64,000 nt of DNA from an uncultured Bacteroidales bacterium (GTDB lineage: Bacteria; Bacteroidota; Bacteroidia; Bacteroidales; Paludibacteraceae): positions 121,191-185,190 of the forward strand of contig CACYHE010000003.1 in assembly GCA_902774185.1 (NCBI GenBank), read 5' to 3'. A model generated the notes under the pieces. It was not told the DNA's origin. It did no database searches and saw only the letters and a list, made by a program, of their open reading frames with translations. Made by a program: the position numbers and the translations under genes. This document shows positions 45,356 to 53,069 of the stretch, in pieces; positions within the stretch are counted from its first letter, which is position 1, and every line of letters starts with the position of its first letter.

Positions 45356-45399
45356 ACCTTTGCGGCTGCAAAGGTACAAAAAAAAAATGACATACGCAA
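45356..45399 (-). promoter_or_regulatory. recA promoter with overlapping inverted repeats
   Basis: Minus-strand TTG (plus 45397-45399), 20 nt, TACCTTTG (plus 45369-45376). The -7 element is one half of a perfect inverted repeat ACCTTTGC-GGCT-GCAAAGGT (45356-45375). The -33 region holds a second one, CATACG-CAAG-CGTATG. Possible operators. Confidence 0.7.
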
Positions 45400-45521
45400 G
45401 CGTATGCCATTATTTTTACAATTTTTTTCGGACTAAAACGGGGTTTTAACGGGGGTTTGAGGTACTCTTAAGGTAGTTTGGAAACCTTTTTGGCCCCACA
45501 CAAAACCACCACTTTCCTGTT

Positions 45522-47420
45522 TTACTTCACCTCAGCGCCGGTTGCGTTGAACGTCTTGCCGTTACGGAGGATGAGGAGTTGGCCGTTTTCAATCACCTTA
45601 ACGGACTTGTCTCCGGTGTGGATATTTCCGATGCCTTGTAATTGCTCATACTGTGCTTTGACCGTCATATTTGCTTTCACAGAAGAGAAATCTTGATCCC
45701 AACCGGTGAATTTGTATCCTTCCCGTTCCGGGTCTTCCGGAGCTACAGCTGCTTCGCCGTAGTTGACTGTCTGTGCCTCTTTGAGCACAGCATCATTCCA
45801 ATCCACGAAGGTTACTTGGAACGTCTGTATCGCAAAGATAGCGGTGATAGTCGTGTTGGCGGTAATGACATTCGATGCACTACCGGAATATTGCCATGTA
45901 CTGAATACATAACCCTCGTCAGCTATAACTTTCAGTTGGAGTGCAGTGCCATATTCAACCGCATTGAGGTTAATGCCTTGGTTTTCCACAAGAATCTGAC
46001 CATGATCTGCCACAAGCGTTACTACAAAGGTTTTTTTCTTGAAGGAAGCCGTGACAGTTGCATTGGCACTTACCGTGAGTGAGCCGTCTGCGTTACATCC
46101 GCTCCAAGCATCCAATTCGTAGCCTTCGTCCGGTGTAGCCGTAAAGTGCAGTACGGTGCCTTCTGTAACTGCCGATAAGTCAACGGACTCTTGCACTGCA
46201 ATCGTTCCGTTTTCGGGTTGCGTGAGCGTGATAGCATAGGTCGGCACTGCGGTAAAGATAGCCTGCACCTTAACGTTCTTATTCAATGTAAGCGTCATCG
46301 GGTTAATCATGACATTAGACAGGCTCTCGCCTTCCCATGTAACCAGATATTGTGCAAACTTATAACCGGTGTTCGGAACTGCTGTAAACGTGAGATCCGT
46401 TTTCCACTTAATCGGTTGGCTTATATCTACAGGATTATTATTGGCATCCGTAACGACAATACTACCATTGGTAAGGGTAGGAATGGTGACAGTGCGTGTA
46501 GCCTCTTTGAAGGTACAAGTTACCGTGGCATCCGCCGTAACCGTCAGCGAACCGTCTGCGTTACAACCGCTCCATGCTTCGAATTCGTAGCCATCATCAG
46601 GGGTAGCAATAAAATGCAACAGAGTGGTCTCCGGAACATCGCTCAAATCAATAGTTGTCTCTTGTACGGTAATTTTTCCATGTGCCGGTTGCGTGATCGT
46701 AATGGTATACGAAGCAGCGGGTTCTTCGGTAGAAATGACGATATTGCCACTTTTGCCTTTCTTGTCAACACCAAAACATGTCGCACCGTTACCATTATAA
46801 TTGCTGACAATCTCAGCTCCCTTAGGAGCTATTAAATAGCAATCCGTCAGCGTGATACCGTTAAGATTACCGATAGAAGGCGCTGTGACATTCGAATTGG
46901 TGACATACAAAAATCCGCCAAATGTGCTCGTGTTACCAATCGTTGTGTTGGCAACGACGGTGGTGTTCGTAATGTATACAGTACTATAGTAAACATCGAT
47001 CGACGGCCTGCTGGCGTTCCCTGATAACAGGTTTAATGAACCTTCACCGGTAATGGTCAATGAAGAATACATATTACTCCTAATAGGATCGTAATACCCC
47101 GTGCCGGCATATTGCACGGTATTCGTACCGATCAGTTGAATGGTTACTGCATTACCTTTACTAGACTGGCGCTCAATGACATGCGCACTGGCGGTTGAGA
47201 CAATGGATGCATTGTTGAGGGTCAACGTACAAGTGCTCGGATCATAGGTAATAACACCTGAAGCCGTCACACCGTCTACTGCATTCAGGGTCTCTACAAT
47301 GGCAGATGAAGCGATGGCATCGGATATTACAACGCCACACATCTTCAATTCTTCAGAAGCACGCACAAAAGAGGTTGTGCATAGCATCATAAGAGCAAGA
47401 ATAAATGTAAATTTTTTCAT
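45522..47420 (-). CDS. Secreted InlB-type B-repeat protein with C-terminal tail
   Basis: 632 residues. Signal peptide (1-21), an N-terminal beta-rich domain (about 22-230; ITYDPSTCTLTLNNASI, SLTITGEGSLNLLSG) shared with the next gene, then about five divergent InlB-like B-repeats of 65-80 residues (about 232-600). Two of these contain almost the same block WSGCNADGSLTV, and the last is the classic FVDWNDAVLKEAQTV to GYKFTGWDQDFSSVKANMTVKAQY form. The shared tail (KVIENG, FNATG, EVK) ends it. Probably a secreted adhesin-like protein; ligand unknown. Confidence 0.85.
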   Translation of the reverse strand: MKKFTFILALMMLCTTSFVRASEELKMCGVVISDAIASSAIVETLNAVDGVTASGVITYDPSTCTLTLNNASIVSTASAHVIERQSSKGNAVTIQLIGTNTVQYAGTGYYDPIRSNMYSSLTITGEGSLNLLSGNASRPSIDVYYSTVYITNTTVVANTTIGNTSTFGGFLYVTNSNVTAPSIGNLNGITLTDCYLIAPKGAEIVSNYNGNGATCFGVDKKGKSGNIVISTEEPAASYTITITQPAHGKITVQETTIDLSDVPETTLLHFIATPDDGYEFEAWSGCNADGSLTVTADATVTCTFKEATRTVTIPTLTNGSIVVTDANNNPVDISQPIKWKTDLTFTAVPNTGYKFAQYLVTWEGESLSNVMINPMTLTLNKNVKVQAIFTAVPTYAITLTQPENGTIAVQESVDLSAVTEGTVLHFTATPDEGYELDAWSGCNADGSLTVSANATVTASFKKKTFVVTLVADHGQILVENQGINLNAVEYGTALQLKVIADEGYVFSTWQYSGSASNVITANTTITAIFAIQTFQVTFVDWNDAVLKEAQTVNYGEAAVAPEDPEREGYKFTGWDQDFSSVKANMTVKAQYEQLQGIGNIHTGDKSVKVIENGQLLILRNGKTFNATGAEVK

Positions 47421-47471
47421 AATGATTTTGATTTTAATATGTTAATAATAGGGTTAATTAGATTGCCATCG

Positions 47472-48278
47472 TTATTTCATCTCTGCTCCCAAAGCATTGT
47501 AAAGCTTGCCGTTTTTCTCAATGACCAATTGCCCGTTTACAATATGCTTGTTAGCTTTGTTGGGGAAAGAAATAGCAGTTACATCGAAAGGCAGATTAGC
47601 CTGAATGGTAATATTGCCACTGCTTCCATGCTTATCGATTTTCCACGCACCTTCATTGTTAACTACCTCTGCACCTGCCGGTTGGATAATATCGCAATTC
47701 GTGAGCGTAATAGCAGACAAGGAGCTGACGTCCGGTGTCGTTAGATTGGCATTGCCGATAACCAATTGACCGCCGATACCGGAGTTATAACCGATACCCC
47801 AGTTACTGATAGTAGAATGGAAATCCACCGTGGTATTGGAGACAGTCAGTACTCCTGCGCCCAAACAAACGGGATACCATTTATACGATTCGATGGTTAG
47901 ACTACCTCCGCCGGTAATCGTCACTTGCTCACCCGAACCTCTCATTTCCAAGCCATTGATATACTCCTCTTCGTTGTTGGAAATCAATTCATTGTCTCCG
48001 ATAAGCTGAATGGTCAATTCCGTGTGAGGATAAATAAGAAACATCGAACCGGAGGTGGTATACGTCACGTGGGCATTGTTCAGAGTGAGTGTTTTGGTTG
48101 CGGCTTGGTAAGAAATAGCACCTGTAACCGTAGCATTTCCTACTGTGATAATTCCCGCAGAAATGTCAGCTACATCTTCAGAGCCATCTACATAATAGCC
48201 GGCGAGACTGAAGGCTGCATGAACCATCAAGGTACTCGCGCATAATGCGCATAAAAGGAAGATTTTCTTCATAAGCAT
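47472..48278 (-). CDS. Secreted beta-rich protein paralogous to the adjacent B-repeat protein, with C-terminal tail
   Basis: 268 residues (ATG at 48278 or 48272). Signal peptide, then the same N-terminal domain as the downstream gene (ISYQAATKTLTLNNAHV, TIQLIGDNELISN, VTITGGGSLTIES, LSAITLTNCDII), without B-repeats, then the tail (KHIVNG, YNALG, EMK). The two genes are 51 bases apart on one strand. The domain looks like a right-handed beta-helix or beta-solenoid; function unknown. The mRNA leader is about 200 nt and structured. Confidence 0.75.
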   Translation of the reverse strand: MLMKKIFLLCALCASTLMVHAAFSLAGYYVDGSEDVADISAGIITVGNATVTGAISYQAATKTLTLNNAHVTYTTSGSMFLIYPHTELTIQLIGDNELISNNEEEYINGLEMRGSGEQVTITGGGSLTIESYKWYPVCLGAGVLTVSNTTVDFHSTISNWGIGYNSGIGGQLVIGNANLTTPDVSSLSAITLTNCDIIQPAGAEVVNNEGAWKIDKHGSSGNITIQANLPFDVTAISFPNKANKHIVNGQLVIEKNGKLYNALGAEMK

Positions 48279-48325
48279 TTAATTTTTAGTTAATATTGTG
48301 AGTTAGTTTTGTACGTAACAAAAAA

Positions 48326-48357
48326 GGCAGCACATAGCGTAAAAGCTATGCACCGCC
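48326..48357 (-). terminator. Terminator-like hairpin in the leader of the 47472-48278 gene
   Basis: On the minus strand a 13-bp stem (GGCGGTGCATAGC with GCTATGTGCTGCC, three G-U pairs) closes a 6-base loop and is followed by six U (plus 48320-48325). It lies between the promoter at 48479-48510 and the start codon, so it may be an attenuator or the end of a small RNA of about 150 nt. Confidence 0.65.
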
Positions 48358-48407
48358 TATGCGTTGCGAATACTTCCCTTGTTGTTATTTACGACATTTT
48401 GCCGTCT

Positions 48408-48416
48408 GGGGGGGGG
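48408..48416. repeat. G9 homopolymer in the leader
   Basis: Nine consecutive G on the plus strand (C9 in the minus-strand transcript), between promoter and hairpin. Prone to slippage. Confidence 0.8.
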
Positions 48417-48478
48417 TAAAATTAAACATTCTATTCGGCATAATGTTTTATTTCGCCACTACTTGCATTTTTACGGTG

Positions 48479-48510
48479 CAAAGGTACACAAAAAAAATGA
48501 CATACGCAAA
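48479..48510 (-). promoter_or_regulatory. Promoter for the secreted beta-rich protein unit
   Basis: Minus-strand TTTG (plus 48507-48510), 20 nt with GTATGTCA and a T-run, TACCTTTG (plus 48479-48486). Confidence 0.8.
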
Positions 48511-48517
48511 TGTTATG

Positions 48518-49153
48518 TCATTTTTTTTCGGAATATCTGCAATATTCGTTTAATCCGCATTGTTCACACTTCGGTTTGCGGGCTTGGCAGACGTATCGGC
48601 CATGAAGCAGCAACCAGTGATGAGCTTTGGGTATGATGTCAGACGGAATATATTTGACTAAGGCTTTCTCCGTTTGGAACGGATTCTTACTGTTTGTCGT
48701 CAGACCGAGTCGTTCGCTCACACGGAAGATATGTGTATCTACTGCCATCGTCGGTTGATTCCATATGACCGCGCAAACGACATTTGCCGTCTTGCGGCCG
48801 ACGCCTTGCAACGTTTGCAAATCATCGATATTATCCGGAACAATGCCGTCATAGGCTTCCACCAACCGTTGTGCCATTTGCACCAAATGTTCTGCTTTAC
48901 TCCGAGGATAACTGACCGACTTGATATATTCGAACACCTCATCGCTTGTCGCCTTTGCCAATGTTTCAGGAGTAGGGTAGGCGGCAAAGAGCGCAGGGGT
49001 TACCATATTCACCCGTTTGTCCGTACATTGGGCGGATAGCATCACGGCAACCAAACACTGGAAAGGATTGAGAAAAACCAATTCGCTCTCCGCAACCGGC
49101 ATGTTGGCTTCAAACCACGCTAATATGTGCTCAAACCGTTGCTTGGTCGTCAT
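48518..49153 (-). CDS. nth: Endonuclease III (Nth)
   Basis: 211 residues. HhH motif LQGVGRKTANVV with the catalytic Lys, the catalytic Asp in MAVDTHIFRVSERLGL, and a 4Fe-4S ligand set at the C-terminus (CQARKPKCEQCGLNEYC). A bifunctional glycosylase/AP lyase removing oxidised pyrimidines. The start overlaps the DUF4924 gene end by 23 bases; it closes the rplY-pth unit. Confidence 0.97.
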   Translation of the reverse strand: MTTKQRFEHILAWFEANMPVAESELVFLNPFQCLVAVMLSAQCTDKRVNMVTPALFAAYPTPETLAKATSDEVFEYIKSVSYPRSKAEHLVQMAQRLVEAYDGIVPDNIDDLQTLQGVGRKTANVVCAVIWNQPTMAVDTHIFRVSERLGLTTNSKNPFQTEKALVKYIPSDIIPKAHHWLLLHGRYVCQARKPKCEQCGLNEYCRYSEKK

Positions 49154-49589
49154 GATAGGTGCGGCTTAAGAAAGTTAAAACCTGGGTTGCTTGTTGCTGC
49201 ACACTTGCCGTTTCCGGACTGATCTCTTTTTTCTGCAGACGAAGCAACATGATCTGATAAAGTAACACCAAGCATGCCTCAATATCGGACATCGTCGGAC
49301 GGTCGGTTTTTGCCTTGAGCAGGTTGAGGGATGGCTGCAAACGAATAATCGCTGCACGGTACATGGCATCTTCATTCAGCAACGTTGCGTGCAGGTCAAT
49401 CAATTCAGCTAAGGCATTGTTCGCTAATGCCAAATGACCTCCGTCCATAATGCCTTCGCGATGCATCATTTCATTGAGATCGTGCAACTCCGGTGTGGCA
49501 TCTGCATTTTCGGGGAACGCACGCAGATAATCCTCCATCTGCCAAAGATAGAGAATATATTCCGCTATATTATCTTTTTTACTCCTCAT
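49131..49589 (-). CDS. DUF4924 family protein
   Basis: 152 residues from ATG 49589 (the upstream TTG is unlikely). Helical throughout; the family start NIAEYILYLWQMEDYLRA is clear. A small cytoplasmic protein conserved in Bacteroidetes, of unknown function. It overlaps hsp15 by 11 bases and nth by 23 bases, so it is translationally coupled to both. Confidence 0.85.
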   Translation of the reverse strand: MRSKKDNIAEYILYLWQMEDYLRAFPENADATPELHDLNEMMHREGIMDGGHLALANNALAELIDLHATLLNEDAMYRAAIIRLQPSLNLLKAKTDRPTMSDIEACLVLLYQIMLLRLQKKEISPETASVQQQATQVLTFLSRTYHDDQATV

Positions 49590-49992
49590 CCTCTTCAAAA
49601 TCAATTTCGTCTAAGTAATTGTCACTCATGAATACCTCAATATCCCGTCTGTCTTTCTTGGTGGGACGACCGGTTCCTCGATCCCGACCGCCATTGCCTG
49701 CCAAACGTGCCAATTCAAGGATTTCCAGTTGTTGCGGAGACGTGCAATCTTGGATATAGTCCGGCACTAATTTGGCACCTAAGCGGTTTTCGGTCAGTTG
49801 CAGTACCTTGTAGGTATAAGTGATCGGACCCTTACGGACGTTGAACGTGTCGCCGATCTTGAACGTGCGGCTGGGTTTGAGTTGCACACCGTTCATACTG
49901 ATCCGCCCGTTCTTACAGGCATCCGCAGCAATAGAGCGCGTTTTATAAATGCGCATCGCCCATAAAAACTTATCTACTCTGACCTCAGACAT
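49579..49992 (-). CDS. S4-domain RNA-binding protein, Hsp15/HslR family
   Basis: 137 residues. The S4 domain (about 2-60; VRVDKFLWAMRIYKTRSIAADACKNGRISMNG) is followed by a basic linker with KKDRRD and an acidic end (DFEEDEE). Hsp15 binds stalled 50S subunits carrying peptidyl-tRNA, which fits with pth immediately upstream. Confidence 0.92.
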   Translation of the reverse strand: MSEVRVDKFLWAMRIYKTRSIAADACKNGRISMNGVQLKPSRTFKIGDTFNVRKGPITYTYKVLQLTENRLGAKLVPDYIQDCTSPQQLEILELARLAGNGGRDRGTGRPTKKDRRDIEVFMSDNYLDEIDFEEDEE

Positions 49993-50059
49993 AAAATGGC
50001 TAAATAACTAAATGATTAAATAAATGGTAAATGGTAAATGACCAAATGGTAAATAATAA
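49993..50059. repeat. Degenerate tandem repeat (AAATGGTAAATGACC words)
   Basis: The whole hsp15-pth gap is made of AAATGATTAAATAAATGGTA and AAATGACCAAATGGTAAATA words, the reverse complement of the repeat at 9889-9948. Confidence 0.8.
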
Positions 50060-50623
50060 TCATTTATTACTGAATTGGTTCATCGTGCGGTCGATGCCCT
50101 GCAGACAAAACGAAGGGATGATCTCGCTCGTTACTTTCAGCCGTTCGTCGATTTGTTTTTTCTCTTCGTCGGTCCATTCGCCTAACACGAAATTGATCTG
50201 TGCGCCTCGGTTGTAATCGTTCCCGATACCGAATCGCACGCGTGCGTACGCGTCCGTTCCTAATACAGATTGTATGTTGCCCAAACCGTTATGTCCGCCG
50301 TTCGAACCCTGTTTACGGATACGGATCGTACCGAAAGGCAGGTTGAGGTCATCGACGAGCACGAGCATATTCTCCACCGGAATCTTCTCCTGCTGCAACC
50401 AGTACCGCACAGCGTTACCGCTGAGGTTCATGTAGGTCGAAGGCTTAAGTAGTACCAACTCGGCATTCTTCACGCGGCAACGTCCTACAAACCCATACCG
50501 TTTGTCTTCCCACTTGACCTCTTTGGACGCCGCAAACGCATCGATCATCATGAAACCGATGTTATGGCGTGTACCTGCGTACTCGTCGCCGATGTTGCCA
50601 AGTCCGACTATTAAGTATTTCAT
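50060..50623 (-). CDS. pth: Peptidyl-tRNA hydrolase
   Basis: 187 residues from ATG 50623, which gives the usual N-terminus [24 protein letters not shown] containing catalytic N10 and H20. The conserved [24 protein letters not shown] and GSNGGHNGL blocks follow. Recycles peptidyl-tRNA released from ribosomes. The frame continues upstream through repeat DNA (50624-50683), which is not accepted as coding. Confidence 0.96.
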   Translation of the reverse strand: MKYLIVGLGNIGDEYAGTRHNIGFMMIDAFAASKEVKWEDKRYGFVGRCRVKNAELVLLKPSTYMNLSGNAVRYWLQQEKIPVENMLVLVDDLNLPFGTIRIRKQGSNGGHNGLGNIQSVLGTDAYARVRFGIGNDYNRGAQINFVLGEWTDEEKKQIDERLKVTSEIIPSFCLQGIDRTMNQFSNK

Positions 50624-50708
50624 ACTTGTTTGATGTTGTTTGATGCTTCGCGTTGGATGTTGTTTGACATTGTTAACTTTCAAACAATTTCAAACTATGT
50701 CAAACAAA
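50624..50708. repeat. Degenerate tandem repeat (TGTTTGATGT / CAAAC words)
   Basis: GTTTGATGTTGTTTGATGC and ACTTTCAAACAATTTCAAAC words between pth and rplY; a close copy occurs at 51356-51437 and a short one at 60272-60297. Confidence 0.8.
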
Positions 50709-50713
50709 TTAAC

Positions 50714-50741
50714 AAAAAGGGCGAGCTTAGCGCCCGCCCTT
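50714..50741 (-). terminator. Terminator-like hairpin after rplY
   Basis: AAGGGCG pairs with CGCCCTT around AGCTTAGCGCC, with five U on the minus-strand side. It may lower read-through into pth. Confidence 0.75.
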
Positions 50742-50745
50742 ATCA

Positions 50746-51303
50746 TTAAGCTTGTTTGCTCTGGCGTGTTGCCTTCACCTCAGCGACGCAAGCGTCAGCC
50801 GGGTTAACGAACTGCAAGCCTTCTACCTTCACGTCAGCAACAGCGATCTTCTTAGCCAAACCGAGGCTGGTAACATCGATATTGATACGATCCGGGAATG
50901 CGGTGTAGATACCTTTTGCTTTGAGTTTGCGCATGTTCTGAACAAGTTTACCACCGGCTTTAACACCTTCAGCAAGACCGTTCAACTGAACAGGGATCTC
51001 AACTACTACCGGCTTCTTCTCATCAACTGCAAGGAAGTCAATGTGCAGCGTCTTACCGTCAATCGGGTGGAACTGCAACTCTTTAACGATAGCTTTGGTC
51101 TTGGTGTCACCAACGGTCAGATCAACGATCTGGGTGTCCGGACTGTAGATCAGCTTACGAACGTCAGCAGCTGCTACGGTGAACGTAGCGTTCAGACCAC
51201 AACCATAGATGTTGCAAGGAATCAATTCCTCTGCGCGGAAAGCTTTAGCGGCTTTCTTTCCGTACTCACTACGCGGAGTACCTACTAATGCGAATTCTTT
51301 CAT
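50746..51303 (-). CDS. rplY: 50S ribosomal protein L25 (Ctc-type)
   Basis: 185 residues. N-terminal 5S-rRNA-binding L25 domain (about 1-90; GTPRSEYGKKAAKAFRAEELIPCNIYG, VKELQFHPIDGKTLHIDFLAVDEKKPV) and the C-terminal TL5/Ctc beta domain (VQLNGLAEGVKAGGKLVQNMRKLKAKG). Acts in the ribosome's central protuberance. No promoter was seen directly upstream; transcription may come from tRNA-Gln. The leader holds the inverted repeat GTGTAT-TCC-ATACAC (51336-51350). Confidence 0.97.
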   Translation of the reverse strand: MKEFALVGTPRSEYGKKAAKAFRAEELIPCNIYGCGLNATFTVAAADVRKLIYSPDTQIVDLTVGDTKTKAIVKELQFHPIDGKTLHIDFLAVDEKKPVVVEIPVQLNGLAEGVKAGGKLVQNMRKLKAKGIYTAFPDRINIDVTSLGLAKKIAVADVKVEGLQFVNPADACVAEVKATRQSKQA

Positions 51304-51355
51304 TTGAATAATAATTGTTTGTGTTACTTAATACCGTGTATTCCATACACATAAT

Positions 51356-51437
51356 AGTTTGATGTTGTTTGACATCGTTTGATGTTGTTTGATATTGTTA
51401 ACTTTCAAACTATCTCAAACCCTCAAACTTTCAAACT
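51356..51437. repeat. Degenerate tandem repeat (TGTTTGATGT / CAAAC words)
   Basis: Five TTTGATGTTG-like and four TTTCAAACT-like units. Closely parallels 50624-50708, including the joint GTTAACTTTCAAAC. Confidence 0.82.
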
Positions 51438-51461
51438 AAAGGCTGCCTGCGCAGCCTTTTT
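51438..51461. terminator. Hairpin between tRNA-Gln and rplY
   Basis: AAAGGCTGC-CTGC-GCAGCCTTTTT: a perfect stem with five T on the plus strand and three U on the minus strand, so a weak terminator or tRNA-processing hairpin for tRNA-Gln. Confidence 0.6.
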
Positions 51462-51462
51462 G

Positions 51463-51533
51463 TTGTCCACCGAGGAGTCGAACCTCGCTTCTCGGAACCA
51501 AAATCCGGTGTAATACCGATATACGAGTGGACA
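51463..51533 (-). tRNA. tRNA-Gln (TTG)
   Basis: 71 nt on the minus strand: acceptor TGTCCAC/GTGGACA with discriminator A, short D arm, anticodon loop TTTTGGT giving anticodon TTG, and T arm GAGGTTCGACTCCTC. The outer anticodon-stem pair is C-A. Confidence 0.92.
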
Positions 51534-51544
51534 GCACTTTTTTC

Positions 51545-51592
51545 AAAAGCGGGTGCAAAGGTACTGCTTTTTTTTGAATTGACCAAATTTTT
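51545..51592 (-). promoter_or_regulatory. tRNA-Gln promoter, identical to the tRNA-Phe promoter
   Basis: Minus-strand TTTG (plus 51584-51587), 20 nt, TACCTTTG (plus 51556-51563), ending 22 bases before the mature tRNA. 48 of 48 bases match 21394-21441. Confidence 0.82.
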
Positions 51593-51623
51593 CTTCAAAA
51601 AAATGCGTTTGCACCCCTATTTT

Positions 51624-53063
51624 TTATTGAAGAGGGATGATTTTTGCCTCCTGGTTGTTCATTCCGGGCATCGTTCTACCTATTCCTGCACCGATATAGG
51701 TGGGGTCACAAACGATGTATTTCCGTCCTTTGTAAGTCAGGTAATCGCCTTTGATATCTTCATTAAAGGCAACCGCCGTTGCCAGGTGTCCCGGATAATA
51801 GAGCAGTACCACATCCAAACCCATCAAATCGCGCACGATACGCGAGAAGAGGATGGAACGGTCCTCACAGTCGCAGTACGGATAATGCAGACTCTCGGCA
51901 GGGAAGAAGGCACGGTCACCTCCCCACACATTATCATCGTACTCATATTCGAATGCCGTCTGAACCCAGTTCAGCAATTGACCTGCCCCTTTCGATTCCG
52001 GTACACCGCGCACCGCTGTTTGTAACTGTGGATACAGTTCCTTACGAATCGACTCATCCATCGGAGCATCGGCATAGGCGGCCCAGCGCGTACCGAAGTC
52101 ATCGCCGTACTGACCGGTAGGGTAGTTATTGTAGAAATCAATGAGGTTCTTGTTGATCGAGCACGACGCACTCAATCCGCACTGGGCTTTGCGCGTTTGC
52201 ATAGCAACCGGTGCATACGGGAAACGCTGTTCCTCGGTGATAAGAAGCGAGAACGCTTTCTCGTCTTGGAACGAACCGTCACAGATGGATATACGACCGT
52301 TCAAGTCATCCAGAGGGAAGTATTTGACACCATCGATGGTGTAGTACGAACGGTTGTAGAAGATATAATCGCTACCTACTAACAAGTGCAGGTTACGTCC
52401 GTTAGAAACCGCCAAACGCATTTTATAACCGGAGTTGGCGTATAAGAACGCTTGCATCAAGGTCGCTTCATTGGCGTTGCGATGTATAGCCTGTGCCACC
52501 TTCTGCAGCATCATCAAATAGGACCAGTCGCATAGTTTGTACTCGTTACGTGCAGACAAACAGTCAAACAGCAGGTTTACATACTCCTCCGACGCCATCG
52601 ATTCCCATGCCTTTGCCAACTGCTCTTTTTGCACATTGGGTAAGGAGAACGCATTGGTCTTCGGGGCACGGAAACTCAACTCAAGACCGTAGAAAGTGAT
52701 CTTGATCGTACGGGTCTGCTGATTGTTCTCAATAACCGGCGCAACGGGTTGCGGTTTGGGTTGCGGCTTGGGCTGCGGAACCACATTCACCTTTATTTCC
52801 TGCTCTTGTTGCTCCTGTTCTTCCTTGTCATCGAAGATCACCGGCGGAACGGGTTCTTCCTTCGGCTGCTCTATCGCCGGATCTGCCGAATAGAACTCCC
52901 ATGCAGCACGTAGGAATCCGGCATAATCCGCATTCGCTTTATCACGAAAATCAGCGTAGTCTTTTAACGCTTGTTCTTTGAACGAGTTATACCACTCTTC
53001 TGCGCTTTGTGAGAAAGCGCAAACGGAAGCTGTCAATAAGATGACAAGAAGACGATGTCTCAT
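51624..53063 (-). CDS. Exported transglutaminase-like cysteine protease
   Basis: 479 residues. Signal peptide (1-20), an acidic/Pro-rich linker (about 65-115; EEQEQQEQE then PQPKPQPKPQP), a middle domain, and a C-terminal transglutaminase-like core: C397 or C399 in YCDCEDRS, H426 in GHLATAV, D453 in CDPTY, in the right order and spacing. Such folds act as proteases or crosslinking enzymes. It is the last gene of the caspase operon, 6 bases after the DUF4384-like gene. Periplasmic or surface-attached; substrate unknown. Confidence 0.82.
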   Translation of the reverse strand: MRHRLLVILLTASVCAFSQSAEEWYNSFKEQALKDYADFRDKANADYAGFLRAAWEFYSADPAIEQPKEEPVPPVIFDDKEEQEQQEQEIKVNVVPQPKPQPKPQPVAPVIENNQQTRTIKITFYGLELSFRAPKTNAFSLPNVQKEQLAKAWESMASEEYVNLLFDCLSARNEYKLCDWSYLMMLQKVAQAIHRNANEATLMQAFLYANSGYKMRLAVSNGRNLHLLVGSDYIFYNRSYYTIDGVKYFPLDDLNGRISICDGSFQDEKAFSLLITEEQRFPYAPVAMQTRKAQCGLSASCSINKNLIDFYNNYPTGQYGDDFGTRWAAYADAPMDESIRKELYPQLQTAVRGVPESKGAGQLLNWVQTAFEYEYDDNVWGGDRAFFPAESLHYPYCDCEDRSILFSRIVRDLMGLDVVLLYYPGHLATAVAFNEDIKGDYLTYKGRKYIVCDPTYIGAGIGRTMPGMNNQEAKIIPLQ

Positions 53064-53069
53064 AGCAAT

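Noticed and set aside
45310-45399. Longer RecA start
   Set aside because: The frame runs through the -7 element and has no homology to RecA N-termini.
48359-48636. Small plus-strand frames over the G9 run
   Set aside because: They lie in the leader and antisense to nth, with biased composition and no start context.
50624-50683. Earlier start for Pth
   Set aside because: The extra residues come from repeat DNA and precede the catalytic Asn/His N-terminus.
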